The notes under the pieces were generated by a model. It worked only from the letters and a program-made list of their open reading frames with translations, did no database searches and was not told where the DNA came from. The translations under genes and the position numbers were made by a program. Below, in pieces: positions 26,685 to 35,925 of a stretch of DNA of 64,000 nt. The DNA comes from Bacteroidales bacterium (GTDB taxonomy: Bacteria > Bacteroidota > Bacteroidia > Bacteroidales > WCHB1-69). The stretch is taken from assembly GCA_023229985.1 (NCBI GenBank), contig JALNYF010000002.1, positions 1 to 64,000 on the forward strand, written 5' to 3'. Positions within the stretch are counted from its first letter, which is position 1. The number at the start of each line of letters is the position of its first letter.

Positions 26685-27173
26685 ATGAAATACAGGAACG
26701 TTTTCTTATGCCTTTTTCTTTCCTTGTTTTTGTTTTCATCTTGCAAGCATGATATTTTTTATGAAGAGATTCATTCGATTGAAAATGAAACATGGAATGT
26801 AAAAAACGTGCTGAACTGTGAGTTTGAAATTACCGATACGATGCAGTTTTATACGATGTATATGGATATTCGGAACAGTGTTGATTTTGAAACCCGAAAT
26901 TTGTATGTTTTTATGGATACGGAAGATCCGAATGGCACGAAATCGCGTGATACATTGGAATTCGTGTTGGCCGACGCTCACGGTAATTGGAAAGGAAAGG
27001 GGAATGGGCGCTTGAAAGATTATCAATATTTGTTTTATCCAAAGGTCAGATTTCCGTATAAAGGAACTTATCATTTTTCTTTTCAACAAGCTATGCGTCA
27101 AGATGATGTTGTAGGAATTGCCAACTTCGGAATGACTGTTTATACTTTCGATGAGAAAAGATTTATAAAATAA
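26685..27173 (+). CDS. gldH: GldH-family lipoprotein
   Basis: 162 residues with a lipoprotein signal peptide and lipobox FLFSSC (lipidated Cys about 20). The mature part has the GldH features: WNVKNVLNCEFEI, then YTMYMDIRNSVDFETRNLYVFM. GldH is needed for gliding and T9SS secretion in Flavobacterium, and homologues occur in non-gliding Bacteroidetes with a T9SS. It is co-transcribed with the PSP1 gene. Presence here is consistent with the PorE-like and PorG-like proteins in the window. Confidence 0.82.
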   Translation: MKYRNVFLCLFLSLFLFSSCKHDIFYEEIHSIENETWNVKNVLNCEFEITDTMQFYTMYMDIRNSVDFETRNLYVFMDTEDPNGTKSRDTLEFVLADAHGNWKGKGNGRLKDYQYLFYPKVRFPYKGTYHFSFQQAMRQDDVVGIANFGMTVYTFDEKRFIK

Positions 27174-27199
27174 TGGTTGCCAATATGTAAAAAATTATG

Positions 27200-27207
27200 T
27201 ATCTTTG
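27200..27207 (+). promoter_or_regulatory. Promoter of rocD (-33 TTG, -7 TATCTTTG)
   Basis: Perfect TATCTTTG with a TTG at 27177-27179, 20 bp upstream, matching the usual Bacteroidetes spacing. The leader to the ATG at 27252 is about 40 nt. Confidence 0.7.
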
Positions 27208-27251
27208 CCGACTTTCATTAAAACAACTAAATCATTAAATATTAAAACATT

Positions 27252-28478
27252 ATGGTAGAAAAAATTACAACAAGCAAACAAGCCATGGAAATGGAAGACA
27301 AGTACGGTGCGCACAATTATCATCCGCTCGGCGTTGTTCTTTCTAAAGCAAAAGGTCCTTTTATGTGGGATGTAGAAGGAAAAAAGTATTTCGATTTCCT
27401 TTCAGCATATTCTGCTGTTAACCAAGGTCACTGTCACCCGAAAATTGTGGATGCGATGGTTGACCAAGCTCGAACATTAACTCTTACTTCCCGTGCTTTC
27501 TATAATGATTGTTTGGGACCATATGAAAAATATATAACGGAAACTTTCGGCTATGATAAAGTATTACCGATGAATTCCGGTGCCGAAGCTGATGAAACAG
27601 CCTTGAAATTGTGCAGAAAATGGGCATATATGAAAAAAGGTCTTCCTGAAAACCAAGCCAAAATCATCGTTTGTGACGGCAACTTTCACGGCAGAACCAT
27701 CACCATTATTTCCATGTCCACCGACCCTGACGCATACGCAGGCTACGGTCCGTTTACTCCCGGTTTCATAAAAGTTCCTTACAATGATATTCCCGCTTTG
27801 GAAAAAACATTGGAAGATCCGAATATTGCCGGTTTTATTGTTGAACCTATCCAAGGTGAAGCCGGTGTATATGTACCAGAAGACGGCTATTTGAAAAAAG
27901 CATCCGATCTTTGCAAAGCCAAAAATGTGCTTTTTATTGCTGATGAAGTTCAAACAGGTATCGCGCGTACAGGTAAAATGTTGGCTTGCGACCACGAAAA
28001 CGTTCGTCCCGACATTCTTATCTTAGGAAAAGCATTATCCGGTGGTACCATGCCGGTTTCTGCTGTCTTAGCCGATGACGACATTATGCTTTGTATCAAA
28101 CCCGGTGAACACGGCTCTACTTTCGGTGGAAATCCGGTAGCTTGTAAAGTGGCTATCGCTGCATTAGAAGTAGTTAAAGAAGAAAAATTGGCTGAACGTG
28201 CCGAACGTCTTGGAAAAATCTTCCGCGACGAAATGTGCAGCGTAAAAAGCGATATGATTCAATTGGTGAGAGGTAAAGGCTTACTCAATGCTGTTATTAT
28301 TCGCCCCAAAAACGGAAAAGAAGCTTGGGACGTTTGCGAAAAAATGAAAGAAATGGGCGTCTTGGCTAAGCCAACCCACCAACATATCATTCGTTTCGCT
28401 CCTCCATTGGTCATCTCTGAAGAAGAATTGAGAGAAGCTATCGAAATTATTAAAAAAGCAATCATTAGCTTCGAATAA
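27252..28478 (+). CDS. rocD: Ornithine--oxo-acid aminotransferase
   Basis: 408 residues, class III PLP aminotransferase. It opens like ornithine aminotransferases ([14 protein letters not shown] near 19-32). The PLP Lys lies in [14 protein letters not shown] near 256-269, [12 protein letters not shown] is present and [12 protein letters not shown] holds the PLP Asp. It converts ornithine and 2-oxoglutarate to glutamate semialdehyde and glutamate, which fits arginine/ornithine fermentation. It is monocistronic, with its own promoter and terminator. Confidence 0.92.
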   Translation: MVEKITTSKQAMEMEDKYGAHNYHPLGVVLSKAKGPFMWDVEGKKYFDFLSAYSAVNQGHCHPKIVDAMVDQARTLTLTSRAFYNDCLGPYEKYITETFGYDKVLPMNSGAEADETALKLCRKWAYMKKGLPENQAKIIVCDGNFHGRTITIISMSTDPDAYAGYGPFTPGFIKVPYNDIPALEKTLEDPNIAGFIVEPIQGEAGVYVPEDGYLKKASDLCKAKNVLFIADEVQTGIARTGKMLACDHENVRPDILILGKALSGGTMPVSAVLADDDIMLCIKPGEHGSTFGGNPVACKVAIAALEVVKEEKLAERAERLGKIFRDEMCSVKSDMIQLVRGKGLLNAVIIRPKNGKEAWDVCEKMKEMGVLAKPTHQHIIRFAPPLVISEEELREAIEIIKKAIISFE

Positions 28479-28499
28479 TAGAAGTTATCTGAACTCTAT

Positions 28500-28552
28500 T
28501 TCCCGCAGGTGCCCTTCCCAAACTTGGAAAAGTCGCCTGCGGGAATTTTTTT
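28500..28552 (+). terminator. Terminator after rocD
   Basis: Ten-bp stem TTCCCGCAGG/CCTGCGGGAA with a 26-nt loop, followed by seven T. Confidence 0.85.
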
Positions 28553-28626
28553 AGATAATACTTTGAACAACGATTCATTGCGATTGTTAATAATAAATTG
28601 ATTATCAACTTTAAACCTTTATTTTT

Positions 28627-29145
28627 ATGATTAACGAAAGAATGGAAAAAGAAATTAATGACCAAATCAATGCCGAATTTTGGTCAGCTTATCTTTATTT
28701 AAGTATGTCCGCTTGGTTTACGCAACGAAATCTCCCCGGTTTTGCAAACTGGATGTATGTACAATATCAAGAAGAAATATCTCACGGAATGAAAATGTTC
28801 CGTTATATTCACGAACGGGGCGGTAACGTTAAGTTATTACCCATTGCCAAAGTAGATTCCGAATGGAAATCCCCGTCTGATGCTTTTCAATCCACCTTGG
28901 AACACGAACGTAAAGTTACCTCTTTAATTAACTCTTTGATGGACACTGCTCACGAAATAAGAGATTATGCAACGATCAATTTCTTGAATTGGTACATCGA
29001 AGAACAAGTGGAAGAAGAAGCTAATGCAGACGAAATCTACAACAAATTATTAATGGTTGAAAAAGACTTGGCTGCTTTATACGCTTTGGACAAAGAATAT
29101 AGCACGCGCGTATTCGTAGATGCCACCTTACCCGCAGCTGAATAA
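28627..29145 (+). CDS. Ferritin (FtnA-type, non-heme)
   Basis: 172 residues with the four-helix ferritin pattern. The ferroxidase-centre residues of bacterial ferritins are visible: Glu in NAEFWSAYLYL (about 17), EEISHGMKMF (Glu and His near 50-53) and EEQVEEEANAD with the later Glu/Gln ligands (about 126-136). It stores iron and protects from oxidative stress. The length agrees with bacterial FtnA. The spacing from rocD contains a terminator, so the gene is its own unit. Confidence 0.93.
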   Translation: MINERMEKEINDQINAEFWSAYLYLSMSAWFTQRNLPGFANWMYVQYQEEISHGMKMFRYIHERGGNVKLLPIAKVDSEWKSPSDAFQSTLEHERKVTSLINSLMDTAHEIRDYATINFLNWYIEEQVEEEANADEIYNKLLMVEKDLAALYALDKEYSTRVFVDATLPAAE

Positions 29146-29167
29146 TTGATTTTTTCAATAAATGATC

Positions 29168-29200
29168 GCAGGAATGTCTCCCAGACATTCCTGCTTTTTT
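29168..29200 (+). terminator. Terminator after ferritin gene
   Basis: Twelve-bp perfect stem GCAGGAATGTCT/AGACATTCCTGC with a 3-nt loop, followed by six T. Confidence 0.9.
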
Positions 29201-29403
29201 GTTGGACGTTTTTACAGAGAGTTTAAAACAGCATAATCATATTTTTCTCCCAAATCCAATGATGAAGATACTCGATTGTGTTAATATTTATGATTATATT
29301 TGACGTTTTTTGATGTTGATTTTTTATAAATTATTGCTAATCAGATATATAAAAAATAATTGTGAAAAATAAAGAAAAATGAAACAATAAAAAAATAATT
29401 CCT

Positions 29404-29411
29404 TAGATTTG
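29404..29411 (+). promoter_or_regulatory. Candidate -7 element TAGATTTG for the T9SS cargo gene
   Basis: TAGATTTG, 162 bp before the ATG. A second candidate, TATATTTG at 29295, lies upstream with a TTG 16 bp before it. Which one is used cannot be told. Confidence 0.4.
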
Positions 29412-29572
29412 TGGATTGATTTTTAGAATTGAGTATGTCGGACTTTGCAAAAACTAAATTATTGGTAAAAAACAGTACTCAAGAGTTTGATTATTTTATT
29501 TTTTAGAAGTGTACAATGGGAAAAATCCCGCTTTATAATAAAAAATCATATTATTAATCAAAATTTTATATT

Positions 29573-30958
29573 ATGGAAAAAAAATTGACATTCTTACTTC
29601 ACACAGCATTGATAATGTTGTGTTTGTGCTGTTTTGGTGCTTTTCAGAGCCAAGCTCAAATCAATGAAAGCATGAATGAAAATCCGGCAGGTACCAAACC
29701 GGCACGGCATGTTTCCACCGGTACTGTCACTTCCCCTGTTAGTCAGTTACAGCCCTTGCAGTTGTTGCGAGGCAATACTGCGTATGGCTTTAATGTTTGG
29801 GACGAAAATTCCACCTATCCGAAGTACGTTTCTTTTGACGTAGCTGCTCCCCAAACGGTCACTGATATTACTACACCATCCTTATCGTTTGTTGCAGGTG
29901 AGTATTACGACGGGGCTTATTATTGTTCTGAAGAAAATAATGGTTTTTACCGTCTTGATCCTGCCACCGGCACAGCCACTCTTATCTCTACTCAATCTAC
30001 CAGTTTCCAAGATATGGCGTATGATTATTCTACCAACAAGATGTATGGAATTAATTCGACCGGCTTATATACGATTGATTTGAATACCGGATATTTTACT
30101 TTTATTAATGCAGTTGCCGGTATGACGGAAACCCCCATCACTTTAGCTTGTGACCTTGCCGGTAATATGTATTCTATTGAAGTTACGACAGGATATTTTT
30201 ATTCTATCAACAAGACTACCGCTACCGCAACGTTGATTGCTTCTACTAATACTCCAACCCGCTACCGACAAACGATGGGCTTTGACCATAATACGGGGAT
30301 TCTTTATTGGGCAAATTGCAATGAAGATGATGGCGTATTTGGTATTATTAATCCTGCTACGGGCTCAGTTACTTCTCTTGGAATGCTAGGAGCAAACATT
30401 GAGTTGATCGGGTTTTATGTTCCTTATACGGCAGTTCTTACCTGCGATGCTCCTACTAACATGACAGTGGCTTCTTTCGAAACGGAATTGCAACTTTCCT
30501 GGGATCCACCTGCCGATGCCTCCAATTTGGTTGAATACTTGATATATCAGGACTTAGCTCAAACACCGTTGGCAACTACCACTAATACTTATTATACTGT
30601 CAATCAATCGCTTCAACCGGGCGTTCAATACTGCTATACTGTAAAAGCTTATTATAATAATACATGCTTGTCAGATCCATCCAACTCCGATTGTGGACAG
30701 CTCACCGTGGGAATCAACGAAAATAGAGCCAATAATCAGGTGAAATTATTCCCGAATCCAACTTCTAATGTGTTGAATGTCTCCGCTCCGGGGTATCAAT
30801 CATTTGAAATTATCAATTATCTCGGACAGGTAATTAATTCCCGTTCCCTGACCAACGAACAAACCATCATCAATGTTGCCAATTTGTCTGACGGTATTTA
30901 TTTTATTAAATTGAAAAATAAAGACCATGTTACAACGATGAAATTTATCAAACGATAA
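29573..30958 (+). CDS. Secreted protein with fibronectin III domain and T9SS type A sorting tail
   Basis: 461 residues. A long signal peptide (ending near FQSQAQ) is followed by a repeat-rich beta-propeller-like region (about 55-285; NGFYRLDPATGTATLIS, YTIDLNTGYF, YSINKTTATATLI), then an FN3-like domain (about 290-380) and a C-terminal T9SS sorting domain: KLFPNPTSNVLNV near 391-403, ending GIYFIKLKNKD and MKFIKR. The last part directs outer-membrane passage and anchoring by the T9SS. Ligand or enzyme activity is unknown. It is monocistronic, with a strong terminator. Confidence 0.88.
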   Translation: MEKKLTFLLHTALIMLCLCCFGAFQSQAQINESMNENPAGTKPARHVSTGTVTSPVSQLQPLQLLRGNTAYGFNVWDENSTYPKYVSFDVAAPQTVTDITTPSLSFVAGEYYDGAYYCSEENNGFYRLDPATGTATLISTQSTSFQDMAYDYSTNKMYGINSTGLYTIDLNTGYFTFINAVAGMTETPITLACDLAGNMYSIEVTTGYFYSINKTTATATLIASTNTPTRYRQTMGFDHNTGILYWANCNEDDGVFGIINPATGSVTSLGMLGANIELIGFYVPYTAVLTCDAPTNMTVASFETELQLSWDPPADASNLVEYLIYQDLAQTPLATTTNTYYTVNQSLQPGVQYCYTVKAYYNNTCLSDPSNSDCGQLTVGINENRANNQVKLFPNPTSNVLNVSAPGYQSFEIINYLGQVINSRSLTNEQTIINVANLSDGIYFIKLKNKDHVTTMKFIKR

Positions 30959-30977
30959 ATTGATTTTCTCAAAAAAA

Positions 30978-31004
30978 AGCGGGATGATGTCCCGCTTTTT
31001 TTTT
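30978..31004 (+). terminator. Bidirectional terminator between converging genes
   Basis: Stem AGCGGGA/TCCCGCT, 5-nt loop, flanked by A-tract on the left and T-tract on the right. It can serve the T9SS cargo gene (plus) and hutI (minus). Confidence 0.9.
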
Positions 31005-31035
31005 GATTTATGTGTAAAAGAAAACCTCGTTTCCT

Positions 31036-32298
31036 TTAAATTTTTTGACCTTTTAATATCACGGTTTCCACTTTGTTGGAGCCGAAAGCGTAAGGCATAA
31101 ATTCAATATTTTGCATTTGTTTGGTGATGAAGAAGTTGGCAAGTTTTCCTTTGGCAATGGTGCCTAATTCTTCATTCACACCCATGGCATACGCGGTATT
31201 GAGGGTGGTAGCGTTGATGGCTTCTTCCGGTAACATCTTGTAATGGATACAAGCCATAGAAAGTACAAATTGCATATTGCCGGAAGGAGACGAGCCCGGG
31301 TTGTAATCCGATGCCATGGCAACGGGAAGTCCGGCTTCCATCATTTTGCGGGCAGGTGCGTAGGGCATTCCCAAAAAGAACGCTGCACCGGGCAAAATAG
31401 TCGGCATCGTTTCTGAACCTAACAACACTTCTATCTCTTCATCACCTGTATATTCTAAATGATCAACCGAGCGGGCATTGTACTTAACACCTACCTGAAT
31501 TCCTCCCGAATAATCCAATTCGTTGGCATGTATTTTGGGATATAAACCATATTTAATTCCTTGCATCAGAATACGTTCCGTATCTTCTACCGTAAAGAAA
31601 CCGCGGTCGCAAAAGACATCAATAAAATCTGCCAATTCCTCCGCTGCCACCATCGGAATCATCTCGTTGATAATTAAATCCACGTATTCGGTTTGTCTGC
31701 CCAAATATTCTTTCGGTACCGCATGGGCACCCAAAAAATTGGATTTGATGGTGAGTAGTGATTTCTCTTTCAATCGGCGAATGACGCGCAACATTTTCAA
31801 TTCATCTTCGGTGGAAAGTCCGTAGCCGCTCTTGATTTCCACGGCACCGGTTCCGAAAGAAGCCATTTCCGAAAGACGTTCCCACGCACTGTCAAAGAGT
31901 TCATCTTCAGTTGCTTTGCGTAACCGTTCCACGGAATTGAGAATACCGCCACCGCGTTTGGCAATCTCTTCATAAGAAAGTCCCTTGATTTTGTCGATAT
32001 ATTCAATCTCACGGCTACCGGCATAGACAGTATGCGTGTGAGAATCGCAAAAAGTGGGGAATACCATTTTTCCTGTAGCGTCAATGACTTCGACTTTTCC
32101 TTTGAGGTTAGAGAGCTTTTCCTCTTTCCAATCGCTCATTTTCCCGAAATCAATGATAATTTCTCCATCGGTTAATAAAAATGCATCGTCTATGCAGTTT
32201 AATTGTTGCATGGTTTTGCCCGCACGAAAAAGTTCAGGTTCGTTTTCGACCTGAACTAATTTCCGGATATTTTTTACTAAAAAAGCGCTGTTTTTCAT
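31036..32298 (-). CDS. hutI: Imidazolonepropionase
   Basis: 420 residues of the amidohydrolase superfamily. Metal-binding pattern FCDSHTHTVYAGSRE near 78-92, HAVPKEYLG near 190-198, IHANELDYSGG near 250-260, and MASDYNPGSSP near 329-339 with the metal Asp. It hydrolyses imidazolone propionate to N-formimino-glutamate in histidine breakdown. No hutH, hutU or formimino-transferase is adjacent. Its ATG overlaps the stop of the lipoprotein gene (ATGA), coupling it to that gene and to the TonB receptor. Confidence 0.93.
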   Translation of the reverse strand: MKNSAFLVKNIRKLVQVENEPELFRAGKTMQQLNCIDDAFLLTDGEIIIDFGKMSDWKEEKLSNLKGKVEVIDATGKMVFPTFCDSHTHTVYAGSREIEYIDKIKGLSYEEIAKRGGGILNSVERLRKATEDELFDSAWERLSEMASFGTGAVEIKSGYGLSTEDELKMLRVIRRLKEKSLLTIKSNFLGAHAVPKEYLGRQTEYVDLIINEMIPMVAAEELADFIDVFCDRGFFTVEDTERILMQGIKYGLYPKIHANELDYSGGIQVGVKYNARSVDHLEYTGDEEIEVLLGSETMPTILPGAAFFLGMPYAPARKMMEAGLPVAMASDYNPGSSPSGNMQFVLSMACIHYKMLPEEAINATTLNTAYAMGVNEELGTIAKGKLANFFITKQMQNIEFMPYAFGSNKVETVILKGQKI

Positions 32299-33068
32299 TT
32301 TTTTGAAGAAGGTAAAGTCAATTCGATATCATCTAAATATAGGGTTGAATTTACCTGCCCTTGACAATGTTGCAAGTCACTAAAATCGTAGCCTGCGCTG
32401 GCAGAACAGATGATTTCGATATGCGTTGGGGCGGTGGCACTTACGTAGTTAATGGGTACATTAAATGGGGTCCACACATCAACCGCATTTTTTTCTTTGA
32501 GTAATCCGCTTGCTACAACGGTATTATTGCTATAAAGGACAACACTGATAGAAGCCGAGTCGCCGGCTACCGGTGTATATTTGTAGAATCCGCTAAAGGC
32601 AGTCGGGGAATCTGTATAAGGTTTTTTAATGTTGATACTTCCGCCGGTATTAAGGAAATCGTTGATATAATTTGTACTTAATGTTCCCATTGCGCCGGGA
32701 ATTAATATGGTGAGTTGAGCACTATGCAAAGTGTCGGTTTTCAATTTTATGGCATAATTACCGGAGTGAGCGTTTTCATCGCGTATGGCCGTAATAGGTC
32801 CGTCAATATGGAGTGCATTCGGAAATGCGTGTAGCGAGTTTAAAGTATAAAAGGCAGCTGTTTGGTATTCCAAATATTGACCCGCATCGGCAGTTTGGGT
32901 TGACCAGCCGGTTTCAAAACCGCCGTCAGGAATTTGGGAAAAAGTCGAATCAACCGGATTAGGGGTGTTGGGATTTATTGGAGGTTCCGGATCGTCAGGG
33001 TCACATGAAGTGAAAGTAAACACGGTAGTTATAGCCAAAGCTATCCATAAAATTTTGTTTGTTTTCAT
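32295..33068 (-). CDS. Lipoprotein with PCMD-like domain
   Basis: About 257 residues from the ATG at 33068; an upstream ATG at 33101 would overlap the receptor gene and spoil the signal peptide. Lipobox TFTSC gives a lipidated Cys, followed by an acidic and Pro-rich linker (DPDDPEPPINPNTPNP). The body (about 60-257) shows GFYKYTPVAGDSASISVVLY and STLYLDDIELTLP, which resemble the PCMD (putative carbohydrate metabolism) domain. A surface-exposed partner of the TonB receptor is plausible. Function is not known. Confidence 0.65.
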   Translation of the reverse strand: MKTNKILWIALAITTVFTFTSCDPDDPEPPINPNTPNPVDSTFSQIPDGGFETGWSTQTADAGQYLEYQTAAFYTLNSLHAFPNALHIDGPITAIRDENAHSGNYAIKLKTDTLHSAQLTILIPGAMGTLSTNYINDFLNTGGSINIKKPYTDSPTAFSGFYKYTPVAGDSASISVVLYSNNTVVASGLLKEKNAVDVWTPFNVPINYVSATAPTHIEIICSASAGYDFSDLQHCQGQVNSTLYLDDIELTLPSSKK

Positions 33069-33088
33069 CTTTATATTGTTTTTAAGTG

Positions 33089-35530
33089 TTAAATGTCGCA
33101 CGAAAGCTGCACATTAAAGGTGCGTGGGGCTTCCAAATACATAGGGCGAAGCGTATATTCTTTATTCAAAATATTTTTAACGATAAATGAAATCTTGATA
33201 TCTTCCATCAGAGAATAGGTAATACCTGCGTCAAAAGTGATGGCACCTTTTTTATTATTTTGCACGTAATTGTAGTAGCCTTTGAAGGGGAGGTCACCCA
33301 TTTGAGCGACGAGTGCCGCGGTTGCCGGTGTTAAGTTGGGATTCAAGGCATCGCAATCGTAGAACAATTTATCCACATTTTTCATAGAGCTGTAATAGGC
33401 GGCTGCGAGGTTGATGGCTATTTTTTTGAAAAATTCGATGCAGATATCCACTTTTGCCATGTGTTGAATTCTGTATTTTAAGACATTGGAAGTGGTGTCG
33501 GTGGAGGAGCTGAGGAAAGTATATTCAGTGCCCGCATTATTATAATAGACTTCCTTTCTATTTTTGGTAACGGGCAAACTATAAGTATAACTTGCCATCA
33601 CGCGGAGAAATACTTTGGAAGAGACATTTCCTTCGCCCATAACGGAGAAGTCAATACCGGAAATTGTCGCCGGGCCGGTGTTTAAGAATCTGAATCCCAA
33701 GTCTTTGGTGAAAAGTCCGGTAGTGCCCCATGTTCCCATGGCAAATTCAATGTAGTTATTATATCTTTGGTAATAAGCTGCCAAATCGATAAGACCCTTA
33801 AACTCGCCAAATTTAAAAGGTTGAGCTACAGCGGCTTCTAAGTTCCAACTCGTTTCGGAAACCAAGTTGGGATTGGGGTAAAAGCCGTAGTTCCCAATGG
33901 AAATGGCGATGAATTTTTCCCCGATGCTCGGATAGCGGTAACCTTGTCCCCAAGAGGCACGGAATGCGGTATGGCTGGAAGGTATTTGAAAGTTGATGCC
34001 GGCACGGAAAATGGGTTTTTGCTCAAATTCTTTTCCTAATGTATAGCATTCCCAGCGACCGCCGACCACGAGGCTTAAGTTTTCCTTTTTTAAAAATTTC
34101 TTTTCTAATTGAACATAAGTAGCGAAGTTATTGGAGGTCATTTTGGCAGCTTCGTTAGAGGTGTTATCGCCATTGAAAACACGTCCGTAAGATTCTGCGT
34201 AGATGTTCATAATGCCGGCGATTAATTTCAGTTTAATTTTATTAAACGGTTTTGTATATTGATATTCGTCAAAAACCAAAATGGAAGAGGCATCTTGTGC
34301 GCCGGTGGCTTCTTTATTATTACTATATGTAACACGGTTTCGCAAAGCGTGCGATGAACCATCGGGAGCCAAGTAGGAAATACAGGGATCTACATAAAAA
34401 GTGGCATCTTTGAATTTCGATAAAGAACCGTTGTAGGTTCGGTACATGTTCGTGTCGGAATCATACCAGAAAAAAGATTGGGCATTTTCGGAATACATAA
34501 AATTTCCGTTGAGGGAGGCAACCAAACCTTTTATTTTTTTTGGGCGATAGCGTGTTCCGAAATTTATACGTCCCCGCGTTTCATATTTTCCTTCGTTACT
34601 TTTACCTTTTGCCACACTATATTCCGGACCGATGTAACTTTGGTCATCAAAGAATTCGCCACCAATAATCAAATCGAAATTCTTTTTAATGATGCGGGAA
34701 TGGAGAAATGAGGCTCCCCATTTAACGGGAGATATTTTATCCCAACTTTTTTTATAACGATCTTTTGGGGAAGAGTAAATTCCGCCGTGGATAACAACTT
34801 TTGTTTTAGGCTTTAAGGATGGATAGGCTGAAAGAACATTGATGGCACCCGTTAATGCGGATGACCCATAAACGACCGAAGCAGCGCCTTTGATCACTTC
34901 AATATGGTCAACATCTTCCATCGGAATAAAATTCCACATTGGGCGACCGGCATCCGGACGCAGCAACGGTATGTCATCTAACAAAATCAAAACCCGACTG
35001 CCCATTCCTGAACTAAATCCGCTGCCACCACGAATCTGTGGCTCGTTATCAACTACCGCTACACCGCCCAGCTTGGTTACCATTTCATTTGCCCCCGATA
35101 TATTCAAATTGTCAAATGACTTTGTTTCAATGCTAATGATGGAAACTGTTGAGGTGGCGGGGTCAGTATTAAAATCTTTGGCGGTTACCTGTGTAGCGTC
35201 CAATTGGTGAATCTCACAGTTTAACTCTATTTTTAATTTCACTACCCGTTGTTTAGCGGAAAAGATAATGGTGCGTTTATAGCTCTGATACAATGAACGA
35301 AAAAATTCTAACTCACAAGTATCTCCTCGTAAATAAAGCTCAAAATTTCCATTCTCATCTGACATTAACGGCTCTTTTAAACAATTGGAAATAATTCGGG
35401 TATAGGGCAGAGGGGTGCCATCTCCCGCATCTACAATACTTCCAATAATTTTATTATTCTGCGCTGCTATACTCATACTATTGATTATCAATATTGCAAG
35501 CGTTATAATTATAAGTAGTCTATTTTTCAT
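33089..35530 (-). CDS. TonB-dependent outer-membrane receptor
   Basis: 813 residues: signal peptide, an N-terminal carboxypeptidase-regulatory-like domain (about 25-110, IIGSIVDAGDGTPLPYTRI), plug domain (about 125-235, with IRGGSGFSSGMGSRVLILLDD and VIKGAASVVYGSSALTGAIN) and a 22-strand barrel. It imports a ligand with energy from TonB. The substrate is unknown; no SusD is adjacent, so it is not a standard glycan-uptake pair. It is first in an operon with the PCMD-like lipoprotein and hutI. Promoter at 35564-35571. Confidence 0.92.
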   Translation of the reverse strand: MKNRLLIIITLAILIINSMSIAAQNNKIIGSIVDAGDGTPLPYTRIISNCLKEPLMSDENGNFELYLRGDTCELEFFRSLYQSYKRTIIFSAKQRVVKLKIELNCEIHQLDATQVTAKDFNTDPATSTVSIISIETKSFDNLNISGANEMVTKLGGVAVVDNEPQIRGGSGFSSGMGSRVLILLDDIPLLRPDAGRPMWNFIPMEDVDHIEVIKGAASVVYGSSALTGAINVLSAYPSLKPKTKVVIHGGIYSSPKDRYKKSWDKISPVKWGASFLHSRIIKKNFDLIIGGEFFDDQSYIGPEYSVAKGKSNEGKYETRGRINFGTRYRPKKIKGLVASLNGNFMYSENAQSFFWYDSDTNMYRTYNGSLSKFKDATFYVDPCISYLAPDGSSHALRNRVTYSNNKEATGAQDASSILVFDEYQYTKPFNKIKLKLIAGIMNIYAESYGRVFNGDNTSNEAAKMTSNNFATYVQLEKKFLKKENLSLVVGGRWECYTLGKEFEQKPIFRAGINFQIPSSHTAFRASWGQGYRYPSIGEKFIAISIGNYGFYPNPNLVSETSWNLEAAVAQPFKFGEFKGLIDLAAYYQRYNNYIEFAMGTWGTTGLFTKDLGFRFLNTGPATISGIDFSVMGEGNVSSKVFLRVMASYTYSLPVTKNRKEVYYNNAGTEYTFLSSSTDTTSNVLKYRIQHMAKVDICIEFFKKIAINLAAAYYSSMKNVDKLFYDCDALNPNLTPATAALVAQMGDLPFKGYYNYVQNNKKGAITFDAGITYSLMEDIKISFIVKNILNKEYTLRPMYLEAPRTFNVQLSCDI

Positions 35531-35563
35531 TCTTATTTTTCTTTATCTCTCAAATTGAGCCGG

Positions 35564-35571
35564 CAAAAATA
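35564..35571 (-). promoter_or_regulatory. -7 element TATTTTTG for the TonB receptor
   Basis: Minus-strand TATTTTTG followed by CCGGCTC, about 34 bp before the ATG. Confidence 0.55.
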
Positions 35572-35798
35572 CAGTTTTTTTATTAGATAGAGACAATTTA
35601 ATGATGAAAATATATAAACTATTGATTTTTACTAAAATAAAAATACTAATAAACGTTAATCTAGGTGAAAAAATGATATGTTGCATCTAAAAATATGAAT
35701 CATAAAAATGAATTTCTGCCACGTTTCATTTATGATTTGAACAAAGAAATAAATTTTTTATAAAAAGTAAAATACATTATTTGCAACAAAAAAAGTTA

Positions 35799-35806
35799 TA
35801 CCTTTG
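35799..35806 (+). promoter_or_regulatory. -7 element TACCTTTG for kbl-korAB
   Basis: Perfect TACCTTTG followed by CGGGCAAATA. A TTTG lies at 35780-35783, at slightly short spacing. It would drive kbl and probably korAB. Confidence 0.6.
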
Positions 35807-35925
35807 CGGGCAAATATTGGAGGAAAGATAAGACAGGAAATAGGGTAGGGTTGGTTTTGTAAACAGTTAATCTTTAATGATATACAGAAAATAAACAATT
35901 AATTATCCATAAAAATATTAAACGT

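Larger units (their letters stand above)
29146..29572. other. Intergenic region between ferritin and a T9SS cargo gene
   Basis: A+T-rich. It holds the ferritin terminator and two -7-like elements, TATATTTG at 29295-29302 and TAGATTTG at 29404-29411, which would give the downstream gene a leader of over 150 nt. No gene is recognisable. Confidence 0.5.
35531..35925. other. Divergent intergenic region, TonB receptor / kbl
   Basis: It holds the minus promoter of the receptor (35564-35571), the plus promoter of kbl (35799-35806) and an imperfect inverted repeat (35698-35712 with 35725-35737: AATCATAAA..TGAA/TTCATTTATGATT) that may be an operator or hairpin. The 119-nt kbl leader has no recognisable riboswitch. 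Confidence 0.5.
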
